Shown piece by piece: positions 28,000 through 36,572 of a stretch of 64,000 nucleotides of DNA. The stretch is from NCBI RefSeq assembly GCF_900109325.1, contig NZ_FNZU01000014.1, positions 21,729 to 85,728 on the forward strand, given 5' to 3'. Below the pieces are notes generated by a model that had not been told where the DNA came from, searched no databases, and saw only the letters and a list, made by a program, of their open reading frames with translations. Source of the stretch: Alkalibacterium pelagium. Lineage in GTDB: Bacteria > Bacillota > Bacilli > Lactobacillales > Carnobacteriaceae_A. The first letter of the stretch is position 1. Every line of letters begins with the position of its first letter. A program made the position numbers and the translations under genes.

Positions 28000-29931
28000 A
28001 TGTCGGAAATGATTAATGTTATTTTACCGGATGGCTCTTCAAAGGAAGTTTCTAAAGGCACAACGCCTAAAGAGATTGCTGGTGGGATTGCCAAGTCACT
28101 TGAAAAAAAAGGGCTGGCCGCTAAATGGAATGGTGAACTGGTCGATTTCAGTCGTGAACTGAATGAAGACGGAGCACTTGAAATCGTTACGCCTGATCAT
28201 GAAGATGCTCTGTCAGTTTTAAGACACTCTACTGCCCATCTAATGGCTCAGGCAATTAAACGTCTGTATCCGGATGTGTCATTCGGAGTAGGGCCCGCTA
28301 TAGAAAATGGGTTTTATTATGATACAGATACTGAGCAGCCGATTACTGATGAAGATCTGGAAAGAATTGAAAACGAAATGATGGCGATCGTAAAAGAAAA
28401 TCTGCCTATCATTCGAAAAGAAATATCTAGAGCAGAAGCTCTTGACCTGTTTAAAGATGACCCTTATAAACAGGAACTGATCAAAGATCTTCCAGAGAAT
28501 GAAGAATTGACTGTCTATGAACAGGGAGAATTTGTCGACCTGTGTCGTGGTGTACATGTGCCTTCTACAGGTCGGATACAAGTCTTTAAACTATTATCCC
28601 TTGCAGGGGCTTACTGGAGAGGGAACTCTGACAATAAAATGATGCAGCGTGTATACGGGACAGCGTTTTTTGATAAAAAAGCACTGAAAGAGTACCTCAA
28701 GATGCGGGAAGAAGCAAAGCAGCGGGATCACCGTAAATTAGGTAAAGAGCTGGAACTTTTCATGTTGTCACCAGAGGTCGGTTCAGGTCTGCCGTTCTGG
28801 CTTCCTAAGGGAGCTACGATCAGACGTGTAATTGAACGATACATTACAGACAAGGAAATTAGCTTGGGTTATCAGCATGTCTATACTCCAATCATGGCAA
28901 ACGTTGACTTTTACAAGCGTTCAGGCCACTGGGATCATTACCATGAAGACATGTTTCCACCAATGGATATGGGTGACGGGGAAATGCTTGTTCTTCGCCC
29001 AATGAACTGTCCGCATCATATGATGGTCTTTAAAGATGATGTCAGAAGTTACCGTGACCTGCCGATTCGCATCGCTGAACTGGGACAGATGCACCGCTAT
29101 GAGAAGAGCGGGGCTTTGTCAGGCTTGCAGCGCGTACGTGAAATGACACTGAACGATGCCCACGTGTTTGTTCGTCCGGATCAGATCAAAGAGGAGTTCA
29201 GCCGAGTTGTCAAACTTATGCTTGCTGTGTATGAAGACTTTGACATTAAAGATTACCGCTTCAGACTGAGTTATAGAGACCCTGAAAATACTGAAAAGTA
29301 CTTTGACGATGATGCCATGTGGATGAAAGCTGAGTCTATGTTGAAAGAAACACTTGACGATCTTGGCCTGGAATACTTCGAGGCAACAGGGGAAGCTGCA
29401 TTTTATGGTCCTAAACTTGACGTTCAAGTCAAAACTGCAATGGGTATAGAAGAAACTCTCTCTACTGTTCAGCTTGATTTCCTTCTGCCAGAACGGTTCG
29501 ACCTGACGTACGTTGGGGAAGATGGACAGGATTCTCATCGACCAGTCGTTATCCACCGTGGAGTCGTATCGACGATGGAACGTTTTGTTGCATACCTGAT
29601 AGAACGATACAAAGGTGCATTCCCGACATGGCTGGCACCTGTACAGGCTAAAATCATTCCTGTCAATCTTGATATCCATGGCGAGTTTGCAGAACAGCTG
29701 AAAAACAGACTGGCAGCCAAAGGCTTACGAATAGAAGTCGATAATCGAAACGAGAAGATGGGATACAAAATCCGAGAAGCTCAGACACTCAAGATTCCTT
29801 ATCAGCTCGTTATCGGAGACAATGAGATGGCTGATAATTCAGTAGCTGTCCGTAAATACGGTGAAAAACAGACTAACACTCTTGCTATAGAGGATTTCAT
29901 TCAGCAGATGGTAGAAGAGAATACGAAATAA
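28000..29931 (+). CDS. thrS: Threonyl-tRNA synthetase
   Basis: Charges tRNA-Thr. The start is ATG 28000 ([13 protein letters not shown]), with AGGAGG seven bases upstream; the frame from 27979 begins at the terminator's end. The 643 residues contain a TGS domain (1-64), the editing domain with HSTAHLM, a class II catalytic core with [12 protein letters not shown] and motif 2 [13 protein letters not shown], and the anticodon-binding domain from about 535 ([11 protein letters not shown]). It is controlled by the T-box leader just upstream. Confidence 0.97.
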   Translation: MSEMINVILPDGSSKEVSKGTTPKEIAGGIAKSLEKKGLAAKWNGELVDFSRELNEDGALEIVTPDHEDALSVLRHSTAHLMAQAIKRLYPDVSFGVGPAIENGFYYDTDTEQPITDEDLERIENEMMAIVKENLPIIRKEISRAEALDLFKDDPYKQELIKDLPENEELTVYEQGEFVDLCRGVHVPSTGRIQVFKLLSLAGAYWRGNSDNKMMQRVYGTAFFDKKALKEYLKMREEAKQRDHRKLGKELELFMLSPEVGSGLPFWLPKGATIRRVIERYITDKEISLGYQHVYTPIMANVDFYKRSGHWDHYHEDMFPPMDMGDGEMLVLRPMNCPHHMMVFKDDVRSYRDLPIRIAELGQMHRYEKSGALSGLQRVREMTLNDAHVFVRPDQIKEEFSRVVKLMLAVYEDFDIKDYRFRLSYRDPENTEKYFDDDAMWMKAESMLKETLDDLGLEYFEATGEAAFYGPKLDVQVKTAMGIEETLSTVQLDFLLPERFDLTYVGEDGQDSHRPVVIHRGVVSTMERFVAYLIERYKGAFPTWLAPVQAKIIPVNLDIHGEFAEQLKNRLAAKGLRIEVDNRNEKMGYKIREAQTLKIPYQLVIGDNEMADNSVAVRKYGEKQTNTLAIEDFIQQMVEENTK

Positions 29932-29945
29932 ATGTCACGATCCAT

Positions 29946-29974
29946 TTGACATAGGGTATTCGTTGTGATATTAT
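29946..29974 (+). promoter_or_regulatory. Promoter of infC-rpmI-rplT
   Basis: TTGACA (29946-29951), 17-base spacer, TATTAT (29969-29974): a near-consensus sigma-A promoter, as expected for a ribosomal operon. Confidence 0.85.
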
Positions 29975-29984
29975 ATAAAAGTTG

Positions 29985-30140
29985 AGAAAACAAAGCAGAA
30001 GCCCCCGCTTCTCGCCTTATGGACATCTGTTCATGGGCAGATATGGACACGTATATATAAGGCATGCGCTTGAGTATGCCTGATGCGGAGAACAGGCGGG
30101 AAATTTCTATGCAAATAGAAGTCCCGCCTTTTTCTGTGCT
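29985..30140 (+). ncRNA. L20-type leader of infC-rpmI-rplT
   Basis: The untranslated leader between promoter and infC contains several stems. It ends in a strong intrinsic terminator: AGGCGGGA (30094-30101) pairing with TCCCGCCT (30122-30129), an inner ATTTCTAT/ATAGAA extension, and a T run. In Bacilli the same position holds the L20 leader (Rfam class), where excess ribosomal protein L20 favours termination. Class assignment is by location and terminator architecture, not by covariance search. Confidence 0.82.
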
Positions 30141-30170
30141 TTTCTCGCAAATACTTTGGAGGTGACCACC

Positions 30171-30686
30171 ATAGCTAAAGACATGATTGTCAACGACCGT
30201 ATTCGTGCAAATGAAGTACGTTTGATCGGAAAAGACGGTGAACAGATAGGTGTAGTCCAGCGTAAAGAGGCACTAAGATTAGCAGAGGAAGCCAATATGG
30301 ACCTTGTTCTAGTCTCGCCTAATGCTAAACCACCAGTTGCTCGTGTAATGGACTACGGCAAGTATCGCTATGAACAGCAGAAAAAGGAACGTGAAGCAAG
30401 AAAGAATCAGAAAATTGTCAACATCAAAGAGATTCGTTTGAGTCCAACGATCGACGACCATGATTTTGATACGAAATTGCGTAACGCTCGTAAGTTTCTG
30501 GAAAAAGGCGATAAAGTCAAAGTCTCTATCCGTTTCAGAGGACGAGCAATCACTCACAAGGACATTGGACGTGAAGTACTGGAACGCATGGCTGAAAAAG
30601 CATCTGATATTTCACAAGTCGAATCAAAGGCTAAGATGGATGGCCGTAGCATGTTCTTGATGCTCGCACCGAAAAGTGAAAAATAA
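30171..30686 (+). CDS. infC: Translation initiation factor IF-3 with ATA start codon
   Basis: IF-3 blocks subunit association and proofreads start codons. The 171-residue product has the N-domain [21 protein letters not shown] and the C-domain [14 protein letters not shown], both standard. No ATG or GTG lies at the expected place: a perfect GGAGGTGA (30158-30165) is five bases from ATA 30171, followed by GCT AAA GAC ATG. The TTG at 30156 overlaps that ribosome site, and ATG 30183 is 17 bases away. A non-canonical start is known for infC in other bacteria and allows IF-3 to repress its own translation. Confidence 0.92.
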   Translation: MAKDMIVNDRIRANEVRLIGKDGEQIGVVQRKEALRLAEEANMDLVLVSPNAKPPVARVMDYGKYRYEQQKKEREARKNQKIVNIKEIRLSPTIDDHDFDTKLRNARKFLEKGDKVKVSIRFRGRAITHKDIGREVLERMAEKASDISQVESKAKMDGRSMFLMLAPKSEK

Positions 30687-30750
30687 AGAAATAACTGTGA
30701 TGTAGTTATTTTCTGATCATTATATAGAAGAGTATTGGAGGAAATCAAAA

Positions 30751-30951
30751 ATGCCTAAGCAAAAAACGCATAAAGGTTCAGCAAAACGATTCAAAAGAAC
30801 TGGTACTGGTAAACTGAAAAGAAGTCACGCAAAAACAAGCCACATGTTTGCGAATAAGACTCAGAAACAGAAACGTAAACTGCGTAAATCAGCACTGGTT
30901 TCTAATAGTGACTACAAACGCATCAAGCAGCAGCTTGCTAAAATGAAATAA
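30751..30951 (+). CDS. rpmI: Ribosomal protein bL35
   Basis: A 66-residue, very basic large-subunit protein with the family start [14 protein letters not shown] and the [11 protein letters not shown] segment. TTGGAGGAA precedes the ATG. It is second in the infC-rpmI-rplT operon. Confidence 0.98.
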   Translation: MPKQKTHKGSAKRFKRTGTGKLKRSHAKTSHMFANKTQKQKRKLRKSALVSNSDYKRIKQQLAKMK

Positions 30952-30985
30952 TAGATTCTAGGATTGTATTGAAGGAGGAAAAACA

Positions 30986-31345
30986 ATGGCACGAGTAAAA
31001 GGTGGAGTCGTCACTCGCAGACGCCGTAATCGCGTATTAAAATTAGCTAAAGGATATTATGGTGCTAAACATCGCTTGTTCAAAGTTGCAAAACAGCAAG
31101 TAATGAAATCATACATGTATGCTTACAGAGACCGTAAACAGAACAAGCGTAACTTCCGTAAACTATGGATTGCACGTATCAACGCTGCAGCACGTATGAA
31201 CGGATTAAGCTACTCTAAATTCATGCACGGACTTAAATTAGCTGAAATCGACATGAACCGTAAAATGCTGGCTGACTTGGCTGTAAACGATGCTGATGCA
31301 TTTTCAGCTCTGACAGATAAAGCAAAAGATGCTTTAAACGGTTAA
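30986..31345 (+). CDS. rplT: Ribosomal protein bL20
   Basis: A 119-residue basic 23S rRNA-binding protein, with [21 protein letters not shown] at the N-terminus and [18 protein letters not shown] in the C-domain. In Bacilli it also binds the operon leader to repress its own transcription, which fits the leader found upstream. GAAGGAGGAA precedes the ATG, and a terminator follows directly. Confidence 0.98.
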   Translation: MARVKGGVVTRRRRNRVLKLAKGYYGAKHRLFKVAKQQVMKSYMYAYRDRKQNKRNFRKLWIARINAAARMNGLSYSKFMHGLKLAEIDMNRKMLADLAVNDADAFSALTDKAKDALNG

Positions 31346-31353
31346 TTCACTTG

Positions 31354-31400
31354 CCTTATAACAATCAGTTTATAACTGGTTGTTATAAGGTTTTCTTTTT
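31354..31400 (+). terminator. Terminator of the infC operon
   Basis: CCTTATAACA (31354-31363) pairs with TGTTATAAGG (31381-31390), with an inner TCAGTT / AACTG extension, followed by TTTTCTTTTT. Confidence 0.9.
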
Positions 31401-31447
31401 CAAAATAATTGAAACAAAATTTACGTTCCTTTATCAGAACTTCATGG

Positions 31448-31453
31448 TATAAT
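31448..31453 (+). promoter_or_regulatory. Extended -10 promoter upstream of the hemY-like gene
   Basis: TGG followed by TATAAT (31445-31453) forms an extended -10 element; no good -35 is seen. A tiny open frame with its own ribosome site begins 30 bases downstream. Confidence 0.5.
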
Positions 31454-31482
31454 GTAAAAGATATTCCTATCAAGAGGAGTTT

Positions 31483-31506
31483 ATGAAAAAAAATTACTAT
31501 ACATAA
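31483..31506 (+). CDS. Putative 7-residue leader peptide MKKNYYT
   Basis: AAGAGGAG at 31472-31479 stands three to four bases before ATG 31483, giving M-K-K-N-Y-Y-T and TAA 31504. It lies between the promoter and the hemY-like gene, and is followed by two copies of AGTTATATGTA (from 31518 and 31537). The ribosome site is better than that of the following gene. It could be a regulatory leader peptide or the remnant start of a lost gene. Confidence 0.3.
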   Translation: MKKNYYT

Positions 31507-31581
31507 GCTTTTCGATCAGTTATATGTAGTTATGTTAGTTATATGTAAGACAAATACGTTCAGGTAAGGGGTGTGTCCAGA

Positions 31582-32979
31582 ATGGAGAAGGCTAAGAAAA
31601 GAATCGCAGTTGTCGGCAGCGGCATTACCGGTCTGACAGTTGCCTATCGCTTGCAGAAAATAATTAAAGAACAGGATCTTCCTTTCGAAGTCATCGTCCT
31701 GGAGTCTTCTATCCGTTCCGGTGGAAAATTATATACCATGAAATTCGGAGAACAGTTCATCGATCTGGGTGCTGAGTCTATAGACACGCGCCTGCCGGAT
31801 GCAGTCGGACTGATTAAAGAATTAGGACTAGAGGACCAGGTGGAATACAGTCAGAATGGAAAGCCTGATATCTATGCATTCAATAAGCTTTATCAGCTCG
31901 ACAGCGATACTTATAAGGGAATTCCAGTAAAAAGAACAGACATATGGAAATTCGATCTGATTTCTTTTCAGGGGAAACTGTCTTTCCTGAAAGATACATA
32001 TTTTTCCAGAACTGAAGAATCAGAAGAAGTATCAACTCGTGACTACTTTGCTCAACGTGTAGGAGATGAGGTAGCTGAATATGCTGCTGAACCATATATA
32101 TCTAAGGTCTATTCTAGTGAAATTGATGAAATAGGTATCAAGGGATTAAATGAACCATTGTTTGCTCTCGAAAAGGAACATGGAACTATTACTAAAGCAC
32201 TTGAAGCTCATCCTGAACTAATTGATGGAGATGGCAATTATCTGACATTTAAAGATGGGCTAGAGACTCTCACACGTGAATTGTCTCAAAGTCTTGAAGA
32301 GGACATCAGGTATTCAAAGAAAGTAACGGATATAAAAAAAAGCATCAGTCATACCTATATTGTCGACATTAATAAAAAAGAGCAGCTTAGAGTAGATAGT
32401 GTTGTCGTAGCTACTGATTCTGGAGCTTATAATCAGATTTTTTCAGACATCGAATTAAGTGACTACTTTAAGGAAATCAAGATGGGATCCATAGGATTTG
32501 TCCTTTTCAGTTTTCCGAAAGGAGCTATCAAGAATCCTCCTGAAGGAAACGGCGTACTGTCAGTCAGACGTAATAATTCATATATACAAAGCATCGTGTG
32601 GCTGAATAAAAAATGGGCACACCATGCACATAAAGATGAAGAATTATTAGGAGTCTACTTCGGCAGAAGCTCGGATAGTATTATGATGTCACTAAGTAAC
32701 AAGCAGATTGAAGAAGCAATACTTAAAGATCTTAACAAAATGCTGTCAATTAATGTTGATCCGAATTACCGTATCATCAAGCGGTGGCCTAATGCCATCC
32801 CTCAGTTCAGCGTTAATCATGAAGAACGGACCAAAAATCTCAATGAGTTTCTTAAAGATAAATATCCCGGACTGTATCTTATTGGTAATGGAATGGACGG
32901 ATTTGGTGTAAACAACTGTATTCGACAAGGAAATAAAACAGCCGAATTGGTCATCGACTATTTAAAAAATACAATATAG
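31582..32979 (+). CDS. hemY: Protoporphyrinogen/coproporphyrinogen oxidase-like flavoprotein (HemY/CgoX family)
   Basis: FAD-dependent amine-oxidase-fold protein of 465 residues from ATG 31582 (AAGGGG eleven bases upstream; an in-frame GTG at 31573 overlaps the site). The dinucleotide motif VVGSGITGLTVAYRL is at the N-terminus, followed by ESSIRSGGKLYT; the C-terminus has LYLIGNGMDGFGVNNC, the usual FAD-closing segment. CgoX oxidises coproporphyrinogen III in the Gram-positive haem route. No other haem gene is in the window, and many Lactobacillales lack that route, so the true substrate is open. Downstream yhfI and lplJ match the Bacillus hem/yhf region. Confidence 0.72.
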   Translation: MEKAKKRIAVVGSGITGLTVAYRLQKIIKEQDLPFEVIVLESSIRSGGKLYTMKFGEQFIDLGAESIDTRLPDAVGLIKELGLEDQVEYSQNGKPDIYAFNKLYQLDSDTYKGIPVKRTDIWKFDLISFQGKLSFLKDTYFSRTEESEEVSTRDYFAQRVGDEVAEYAAEPYISKVYSSEIDEIGIKGLNEPLFALEKEHGTITKALEAHPELIDGDGNYLTFKDGLETLTRELSQSLEEDIRYSKKVTDIKKSISHTYIVDINKKEQLRVDSVVVATDSGAYNQIFSDIELSDYFKEIKMGSIGFVLFSFPKGAIKNPPEGNGVLSVRRNNSYIQSIVWLNKKWAHHAHKDEELLGVYFGRSSDSIMMSLSNKQIEEAILKDLNKMLSINVDPNYRIIKRWPNAIPQFSVNHEERTKNLNEFLKDKYPGLYLIGNGMDGFGVNNCIRQGNKTAELVIDYLKNTI

Positions 32980-33017
32980 TTTTCCCATTCGTTTTTATAA
33001 GTGAACTGGGATCCAAA

Positions 33018-33065
33018 AACAGCCGATCGTGTACAGAAGAGTACAGCATCGGTTGTTTTTTTTTC
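33018..33065 (+). terminator. Terminator after the hemY-like gene
   Basis: AACAGCCGAT...GTAC pairs with GTAC...ATCGGTTGTT over about 33019-33057, with one bulge on each side, followed by a run of nine T. Confidence 0.85.
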
Positions 33066-33118
33066 AAATTCACGTATTCTATAAATATAGATAATCATTA
33101 CAAGGAGGAGTCTGTAAA

Positions 33119-33862
33119 ATGAAACTGACTGTACTGGGGTTCTATGGTGGTTATCCTACTGATAACATAGGAACGAGTTCTTATCTACTGGAATCTGATA
33201 ATTTTCACTTGCTTCTGGATGCGGGAAGTTACAGTCTGCTGACAATGGAAAAATATGTCGATCCGCTAGAGCTTGATGCTGTATTATTGTCTCACTATCA
33301 TCACGATCATATTGCGGATTTAGGTGTTCTGCAATTTACTAGACTGCTGAAAAGGGATGAGCACGGCAATAGAGCTCACATGCTTCCAATTTACTGCCAT
33401 AACGAAGATGCTGCTCACTTTGAACAGATGACTTTAGAAAACGTTAGTGAGGGGATACCATATAATGAAGAGCCCAAGCTGACAATTGGGCCGTTTGATA
33501 TCGAGCACTTAAAGACTCTTCATCCTGTTCCTTGTTACGCTTTTAGGATTACTGAAAGAAAGACCGGTAAAGTACTCGTGTATACTGCAGATTCAGGATT
33601 TATCGAAGATTTTATCCCATTCTGTGAATCTGCCGATTATCTTCTGGCAGATAGTAATTTCTACAAAGGCATGGAAAATCATACTGTCCACATGACTGCA
33701 AAGGAATGCGGACAGATTGCTTCAAAAGCTGGCGTATCTAACCTGATACTTTCCCATCTTCCTCAAACTGGAGACTGGAACAATCTGATCCAGCAGGCTC
33801 AGGAAGAGTGCCCGCGCACAACTGTCCAGCTCGCTGAAAAAGATAAACACTATAATATTTAA
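33119..33862 (+). CDS. yhfI: MBL-fold metallo-hydrolase YhfI
   Basis: A 247-residue RNase Z-like metallo-beta-lactamase-fold enzyme. The SHYHHDHIADLG stretch supplies the HxHxDH metal motif (about 59-64), and further ligands are in TLHPVPC, YTADSGF and the final LILSHLP. The substrate is unknown; relatives are annotated as phosphodiesterase-like. AAGGAGGAG precedes the ATG. It is followed after 12 bases by the lipoate ligase gene, the same pair as in B. subtilis. Confidence 0.88.
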   Translation: MKLTVLGFYGGYPTDNIGTSSYLLESDNFHLLLDAGSYSLLTMEKYVDPLELDAVLLSHYHHDHIADLGVLQFTRLLKRDEHGNRAHMLPIYCHNEDAAHFEQMTLENVSEGIPYNEEPKLTIGPFDIEHLKTLHPVPCYAFRITERKTGKVLVYTADSGFIEDFIPFCESADYLLADSNFYKGMENHTVHMTAKECGQIASKAGVSNLILSHLPQTGDWNNLIQQAQEECPRTTVQLAEKDKHYNI

Positions 33863-33874
33863 GGAGAACTATAT

Positions 33875-34894
33875 ATGTATTATGTAAAAAACCAGAGAAA
33901 TGGAAAAGAAATCCACGATCCAAGAATCAACCTAGCAATTGAATATTATTTATTGAATGAAGTGGAACTGGATGAGCCGATCCTTCTGTTTTATATTAAC
34001 GATAACTCAATCATTGTCGGTAGAAACCAGAACACATATGAAGAAGTCAACACATCATATGTAGACGAAAACGATGTGACTGTCGTACGCCGTTTCTCTG
34101 GTGGGGGAGCAGTCTATCATGATATGGGCGTACTGAATTTCTGTTTTCTGACTAAAGATGACGGGAACTCTTTTAGAGACTTCAAGAAATTTACTTCTCC
34201 TGTCATAGATGCGCTTCATCAGATGGGGGTAGAAGGAGCAGAGCTGCGTGGAAGAAATGATCTGGTCATTGATGGTAAAAAATTCTCAGGTAATGCCATG
34301 TATGCTAAAAATAACCGCTTGACTGCACACGGCACGTTGATGTTCGATTCTGAAATAGAAGCAGTGGTCAAGGCACTTAAACCTAAAAAGCATAAATTGG
34401 AATCTAAAGGGATCAAATCCATCCGAAGCAGAGTGACGAACATCAAACCATATTTAGATGACTCTTATCAGTTTATGAATGCAAAAGATTTCAGAGATAA
34501 GCTGCTGCTTTATATATTTGATACTGATAAGTCCGAAGACATTAAAGAGTATGTTTTAAAAGACGAGGACTGGGTCAAGATTGAAGCGTTCGCTGAACAG
34601 TATACAGCTAACTGGGATTGGAACTATGGTAAATCTCCTTCCTTTGATACTGAAAGAAGTGAACGTCTTTCAGTCGGAACAGTTGAAGTTAAAATGAATG
34701 TAAGAAAAGGAAAAATCGAAGACATTCGTATTTTTGGAGACTTCTTTGGTATGGGAGAAATTGAAGATGTTGAAAAAGATTTGCAAGGTATTCCGTATAC
34801 CCGTGAAGCCATCACTCGCGCATTAAAGGATATCGATACCCAAACCTATTTTGGGAATGTTGAGATTGATGAGCTTGTTGACCTTTTATACTAA
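33875..34894 (+). CDS. lplA: Lipoate--protein ligase
   Basis: Activates free lipoate with ATP and attaches it to E2 and GcvH subunits. The 339 residues carry the signature VRRFSGGGAVYHDMGVLNF (about 71-89), NDLVIDGKKFSGNAMY with the catalytic lysine (about 128-143), and a C-terminal accessory domain (about 250-339) typical of bacterial LplA/LplJ. AAGGAG precedes the ATG. It forms an operon with yhfI and ends at a terminator. Confidence 0.94.
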   Translation: MYYVKNQRNGKEIHDPRINLAIEYYLLNEVELDEPILLFYINDNSIIVGRNQNTYEEVNTSYVDENDVTVVRRFSGGGAVYHDMGVLNFCFLTKDDGNSFRDFKKFTSPVIDALHQMGVEGAELRGRNDLVIDGKKFSGNAMYAKNNRLTAHGTLMFDSEIEAVVKALKPKKHKLESKGIKSIRSRVTNIKPYLDDSYQFMNAKDFRDKLLLYIFDTDKSEDIKEYVLKDEDWVKIEAFAEQYTANWDWNYGKSPSFDTERSERLSVGTVEVKMNVRKGKIEDIRIFGDFFGMGEIEDVEKDLQGIPYTREAITRALKDIDTQTYFGNVEIDELVDLLY

Positions 34895-34910
34895 GGCCTA
34901 TTCATTAAGT

Positions 34911-34953
34911 AAAAGCTCCATTTCAGTTTTTAACTGGGATAGAGCTTTTTGTG
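34911..34953 (+). terminator. Terminator after lplA
   Basis: AAAAGCTC (34911-34918) pairs with GAGCTTTT (34942-34949), with an inner CAGTT / AACTG helix. The T run continues past the stem. Confidence 0.8.
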
Positions 34954-34967
34954 TCTAAAGAATACAT

Positions 34968-34990
34968 CAGATTATAATTATTATAATCTG
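34968..34990. promoter_or_regulatory. 23-bp perfect palindrome upstream of spx
   Basis: CAGATTATAAT-T-ATTATAATCTG, 11-bp arms around one base. It lies between the lplA terminator and the spx promoter, about 130 bases before that promoter, and is not followed by a T run. The 296-base gap 34895-35190 otherwise holds only the lplA terminator and the spx promoter. Function unknown. Confidence 0.5.
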
Positions 34991-35099
34991 AGCAAAGTGT
35001 TATTTAAGTATAAGATATACGGAAAACCTATAATACCAAGCGTCCCCCAGCTTTGATGCAAAAAAAATAAAAAATAAGACAAAAATATGACAAATAGGG

Positions 35100-35128
35100 T
35101 TTACAACTGTTCACAATTACTCTATAGT
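35100..35128 (+). promoter_or_regulatory. Promoter of spx
   Basis: TTTACA (35100-35105), 17-base spacer, TATAGT (35123-35128), giving a leader of about 55 bases before the spx ATG. Confidence 0.78.
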
Positions 35129-35190
35129 ATTAAGTGTAGCAGATGACAAACAGTTAAGAGAACCGTTAGATATGAAGGGAGAAATACATA

Positions 35191-35598
35191 ATGGTCACAT
35201 TATTCACAACACCAAGTTGCACATCATGCAGAAAAGCAAAGGCATGGCTTGAGGAGTACGATATCCCTTACCACGAAAAAAACATGGCTCACGAACCTTT
35301 AAAAATTGAAGAGATAAAAGCAATTATGAGACTGACAGAAGACGGAACGGAAGATATTATTTCTACACGTTCCAAAGCATTTAAAGAACTGGATATTGAT
35401 CTTGAAGAACTTTCATTAAAAGAACTGTTCGAAGTTATTCAGGAAAATCCGACATTGATCAGAAGACCGATTATCATTGATGACCGAAGACTTCAAATCG
35501 GGTACAATGAAGATGAAATACGTCAGTTTGTTCCTCGAGAGGTCAGAGCAATGGAACTGGAAAAGGCTCAGAAACTGGTAGCTTTATCACAAGTATAA
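35191..35598 (+). CDS. spx: Redox-sensing transcriptional regulator Spx
   Basis: Binds the alpha C-terminal domain of RNA polymerase and redirects it under disulfide stress. The 135-residue ArsC-like protein has the redox switch C10-T-S-C13, the conserved [11 protein letters not shown] region, and [23 protein letters not shown] near the C-terminus. AAGGGAG precedes the ATG. Its usual degradation partners, MecA (next gene) and YjbH (39.7 kb), are both nearby, so this region collects the Spx control circuit. Confidence 0.96.
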   Translation: MVTLFTTPSCTSCRKAKAWLEEYDIPYHEKNMAHEPLKIEEIKAIMRLTEDGTEDIISTRSKAFKELDIDLEELSLKELFEVIQENPTLIRRPIIIDDRRLQIGYNEDEIRQFVPREVRAMELEKAQKLVALSQV

Positions 35599-35620
35599 GT
35601 TTAACTCATTTTATTAAATG

Positions 35621-35654
35621 GAAAAGAATCGACAGTGAGTCGGTTCTTTTTGAC
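35621..35654 (+). terminator. Terminator after spx
   Basis: AAAAGAATCGAC pairs with GTCGGTTCTTTTT around a five-base loop, with a terminal T run. Confidence 0.85.
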
Positions 35655-35821
35655 CTTATACGAATAAAAAAGCACAATGTAATCGTCATAGCTTGTATTT
35701 GAAGGCCAGCTTTTGTATAATAATCTAAGTGCAGTCGATCTGGACTGTTTTTGTATATAAAAAATGTTATATCATCCCAGATGGAGGAACTGTTCTCCAC
35801 AGAATTGCGAGGTGCGGGATA

Positions 35822-36469
35822 ATGGAAATTGAACATATCAATGAAGACACTATACGAGTGGTCATCGAAAATACAGATCTAGAAGAACGTGGGATTACAT
35901 TCCTGGACCTGTTAGGAAATCAGAAGCAAATCGAAAAATTCTTCTATAGTATATTGGAAGAAGTTGATATTGATGAAGAATTTCAGGAATCAGAAGCAGT
36001 CACTTTCCAAGTCATGCCTAACAACAACGGTCTCGAACTTTTCATCAGTAAGGGTGCTAATTTTAAAGAAGAAATGAACCAGCTTACTGGACTAGGTGAT
36101 GCATCTCTTGGCAGTCATTCAGATGAGAGTGGACATGAAATCACAGACGAAGTGGAAGAGTACAGTCTGGATGATAATGAAACTAAAGAGGCAATTATTG
36201 TCCTTAACAATTTTGAACAGATGATACAGTTAGCCCAATCTTTTCATATGGAAAGTGGCGCATCAAACCTGTTCACGTACAAAGGACAGTATTATCTTCA
36301 CCTGATTTTCTTTATTGAAGAAATGAATGAAAAGACAAGTGAAGAAGAACTTGCCGTAGCTCTGGAGTATGGAGAGAAGAGTACGATATCCTCTGATGTA
36401 CTCAATGAATATGCTGATCAGATAATGAAGACTAACGCCCTGGAAATGACCAGATACTATTTTAATTGA
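35822..36469 (+). CDS. mecA: Adaptor protein MecA
   Basis: Adaptor that delivers ComK, Spx and other proteins to ClpC-ClpP. The start is ATG 35822 (MEIEHINEDTIRV), with GAGGTG eight bases upstream; the frame open from 35729 is leader. The 215 residues show an N-terminal substrate-binding domain, an acidic Ser/Asp/Glu-rich linker (about 95-130) and a C-terminal Clp-binding domain (LNNFEQMIQLAQ, SNLFTYKGQYYLHL). Downstream lie a terminator and coiA. Confidence 0.94.
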   Translation: MEIEHINEDTIRVVIENTDLEERGITFLDLLGNQKQIEKFFYSILEEVDIDEEFQESEAVTFQVMPNNNGLELFISKGANFKEEMNQLTGLGDASLGSHSDESGHEITDEVEEYSLDDNETKEAIIVLNNFEQMIQLAQSFHMESGASNLFTYKGQYYLHLIFFIEEMNEKTSEEELAVALEYGEKSTISSDVLNEYADQIMKTNALEMTRYYFN

Positions 36470-36474
36470 TAACG

Positions 36475-36512
36475 AGAGACCACAGAGATGATATCTTTGT
36501 GGTCTTTTTTGA
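36475..36512 (+). terminator. Terminator after mecA
   Basis: AGACCACAGAGAT pairs with ATCTTTGTGGTCT (one G-T pair) around a short loop, followed by six T. Confidence 0.88.
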
Positions 36513-36572
36513 TGAGTATTTTAATAAAAGGGTAATAGTATATATAGAAATTACTTTCCAGGAGGAAGATAT

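Noticed and set aside
29119..29679. Minus-strand frame of 186 codons inside thrS
   Set aside because: Antisense shadow of the thrS catalytic and anticodon domains; His/Phe/Cys-rich and without a start signal.
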